Part shown: piece after piece, positions 14,339-15,865 of the stretch
How the letters are laid out: every line of letters begins with the position of its first letter
Numbering within the stretch: position 1 is the first letter of the stretch
DNA from: JACMNW01 sp031402355
Lineage (GTDB): Bacteria; Pseudomonadota; Alphaproteobacteria; Rhodobacterales; Rhodobacteraceae
NCBI GenBank assembly: GCA_031402355.1
Contig: JANNSG010000006.1
Coordinates: 1 to 15,865 of the forward strand
Reading direction: 5' to 3'
DNA: 15,865 nucleotides
Translations under genes and position numbers: made by a program
The notes under the pieces: generated by a model
What the model was told of the DNA's origin: nothing
Databases searched by the model: none
What the model saw: only the letters and a program-made list of their open reading frames with translations

Positions 14339-15766
14339 TCATTGCGATGTAACAATTCGTTGGGCATAGGCTGCCAAAGCGCGATCTCGGCCTTCAGATA
14401 GCGCAACTACCGGGTTTGGATAGGCGTCCCCGGCGCCGATATGCCAAGATTTCGGCACTGCAGCAAAAAAACCAAGCGCGTCTCTGTGAGGCTTGGCATC
14501 TCCTTCAGCAATAAAACGTCGCCGATAAGCGCCCGAGACGTCAAACTTTTCCGCCTGCGTGGCCGGGTTGAAGATGCGGAAATAGGGTGACGCATCCGGC
14601 CCCGATCCCGCCGCCCATTGCCAGCCCATCGCATTGGCGGCCGGGTCCCAGTCGGTCAGGCAGTCGTCAAACCACGCCATCCCCACCCGCCAATCGGTCA
14701 TCAGATGCTTGGTCAGGTAACTGGCCACAATCATCCGGCCCCGGTTGTGCATGGTGCCCGTCACATACATCTCGCGCATGGCAGCATCGACAAATGGCTC
14801 CCCCGTCATGCCGCGCCGCCATCGTTCCGCATCCGGGTTATCACCGCGCCATGGAAAGCTATCCCATTCCGGCCGCCAATTCGATGTCGTGATATGCGGT
14901 GTGTGATGCAGCAGATGATAGGCGAACTCGCGCCAGACCAATTCCTTGAGATAGGTCTCCGCCCCGGCACTTCCGCCCAACCACACCCGCATCGCCGCAT
15001 GCCAAACATGGCGCGGGCCAATTTCGCCCAGCGCCAGATTCTGCGATAGCCCCGATGTGCCAACCCGGTCGGGTAAATTGCGCGCGTCCGAATACTGGTC
15101 AATCGGCCCCTCCAGAAATGCCTCCAGCTTGGCCTGCGCCGCGTCCTCACCAACAGTTTGAAACGGCAAAACCACCGCTGCGCCGCGCCGCATTGCCCGG
15201 CCCAACTGCCAATCGGCCAACACATCGGACGCAGGCCAAACCAAAGGCGGGCGCAAAACTTTTGGCGCGGGTGCCGCCGCCCCCACCTCCTTGTCCTTCA
15301 CGCTGCGCCAAAACGGGGTGTAAACCCGGTAAAAGCCGCCCTGCCCGGTTTCAACTGTCCAAGGCTCATGCAGCAGATGGCCCGGAAAACTTTCCGCAGC
15401 GATGCTCTTCGCTTTGAGCGCAACCTTAACGCCTGTATCTCTTACTTTGGAGGCCGGATCATAGAGCCGCGACCACATTACCCCCTGCGCCCCAGTTTCA
15501 GAAATCAATGAGTCCAGCACTGCGATCGCCGCCCCGCGCCGAAAAATCAAGCGCCCACCCAAGCCCTCAAGCCGCCCCGAAAACTGCGCCAAAGATAGCC
15601 CCAGCCGCCATTTTGCTGCCGCCCCCAGCGCTTCGGTTTCGGGGTCAAGAATGAACACCGGGATCAAAGGCCGCCCGGTCGCGACCGCGGCCGTCAGCAT
15701 CGGATGGTCCCCCAGCCGCAAATCGCGCCTAAACCACAAGATCAGCGGGGCAGTCGTCGTCGGCAT
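14339..15766 (-). CDS. phrA: Deoxyribodipyrimidine photolyase (class I CPD photolyase)
   Basis: This is a light-driven FAD enzyme that splits cyclobutane pyrimidine dimers in DNA. The N-terminal antenna domain starts LILWFRRDLRLGDHPML. The C-terminal FAD domain contains GTSGLSQNLALGEIGPR, TGTMHNRGRMIVASYLTKHL and PYFRIFNPATQAEKF. The electron-transfer tryptophans fall at W306, W359 and W382, and the FAD-facing Asn of true photolyases at N378 (NAMGW). By coincidence this is the same numbering as E. coli PhrB. The antenna chromophore cannot be told. The start at 15766 (475 residues) is chosen because AAAGGA lies eight bases upstream. An ATG at 15814 would add 16 Arg/Lys-rich residues with no family match. 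It is first of the phr-cfa-trgA-trgB cluster. In R. sphaeroides phrA and cfaA are, as I recall, targets of the singlet-oxygen sigma factor RpoE. Confidence 0.93.
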   Translation of the reverse strand: MPTTTAPLILWFRRDLRLGDHPMLTAAVATGRPLIPVFILDPETEALGAAAKWRLGLSLAQFSGRLEGLGGRLIFRRGAAIAVLDSLISETGAQGVMWSRLYDPASKVRDTGVKVALKAKSIAAESFPGHLLHEPWTVETGQGGFYRVYTPFWRSVKDKEVGAAAPAPKVLRPPLVWPASDVLADWQLGRAMRRGAAVVLPFQTVGEDAAQAKLEAFLEGPIDQYSDARNLPDRVGTSGLSQNLALGEIGPRHVWHAAMRVWLGGSAGAETYLKELVWREFAYHLLHHTPHITTSNWRPEWDSFPWRGDNPDAERWRRGMTGEPFVDAAMREMYVTGTMHNRGRMIVASYLTKHLMTDWRVGMAWFDDCLTDWDPAANAMGWQWAAGSGPDASPYFRIFNPATQAEKFDVSGAYRRRFIAEGDAKPHRDALGFFAAVPKSWHIGAGDAYPNPVVALSEGRDRALAAYAQRIVTSQ

Positions 15767-15809
15767 CGCTCTTTCCTTTCGCCCAGGCGTCCGGGCCCTG
15801 GATTTATCG

Positions 15810-15845
15810 GTCAACTAACCCGCAATCGCGCAAGTCAACCTACCC
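15810..15845 (-). repeat. Direct repeats upstream of the photolyase gene
   Basis: On the plus strand GTCAACTAACCC (15810-15821) and GTCAACCTACCC (15834-15845) match at 10 or 11 of 12 positions with a 24-bp period. On the minus strand these give two GTTGAC boxes 44 to 79 bp before the photolyase ATG. A tandem array in this position suits a regulator binding to the phr promoter. No standard -10 with correct spacing is seen, and no RpoE-type TGATCC element is found in the 99 bp available. Confidence 0.4.
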
Positions 15846-15865
15846 GCTTTCATTTTGGTCGGAAA

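Noticed and set aside
15767..15814. N-terminal extension of the photolyase to the ATG at 15814
   Set aside because: It would add a basic 16-residue stretch before the conserved start and would skip the AAAGGA site.

Overview
The window looks like a chromosomal segment of a Rhodobacterales (Roseobacter/Rhodobacter-type) alphaproteobacterium. The basis is gene content: a trgA-trgB pair beside a CFA-type synthase and a class I photolyase, a 344-residue CysK of the form I associate with this order, and a GntR/class III aminotransferase pair. No 16S or marker gene is present, so this placement is inference.

Left part, 1 to about 2329, is an accessory, decayed region. It opens with a very large imperfect palindrome (arms 1-375 and 436-809, 60-bp spacer) that places two copies of the 3' end of an unknown gene tail to tail. 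Each arm carries three iteron-like repeats. The right-hand copy of the unknown gene is cut at about 1010 by the remnant of an IS3-family element, which keeps only the transposase C-terminus and the right terminal repeat. That element in turn has removed the 5' part of a GIY-YIG nuclease gene, which also carries an in-frame stop. The region ends exactly at the 3' end of a tRNA-Ser(GGA) gene, a classic integration position.

Right part, 2330 to the end, is ordinary, densely packed housekeeping and metabolic DNA. On the minus strand, cysK, an 806-residue MscS-type channel and alaX form a translationally coupled operon with two 4-bp ATGA overlaps. It is followed by tRNA-Ser with its own promoter. 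Upstream lie a class III aminotransferase and a GntR/FCD regulator, with two related palindromes between them. Divergent from the regulator, on the plus strand, is a two-gene unit: a TIM-barrel sugar isomerase/epimerase-like protein and a Gfo/Idh/MocA dehydrogenase. That unit converges, through a shared hairpin terminator, on a minus-strand stress cluster phr - cfa - trgA - trgB (photolyase, cyclopropane-fatty-acid-synthase-like enzyme, TrgA membrane protein, fused GGCT-like/Nudix TrgB).

Functional themes are sulfur/serine metabolism with tRNA quality control (cysK, alaX), amine or omega-amino-acid transamination under GntR control, oxidation/isomerisation of an unidentified sugar or polyol, and a light/oxidative/tellurite stress cluster. 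The most unusual structure is the palindrome with iterons at 1-809. I see no CRISPR array, no complete defence system and no intact mobile element.
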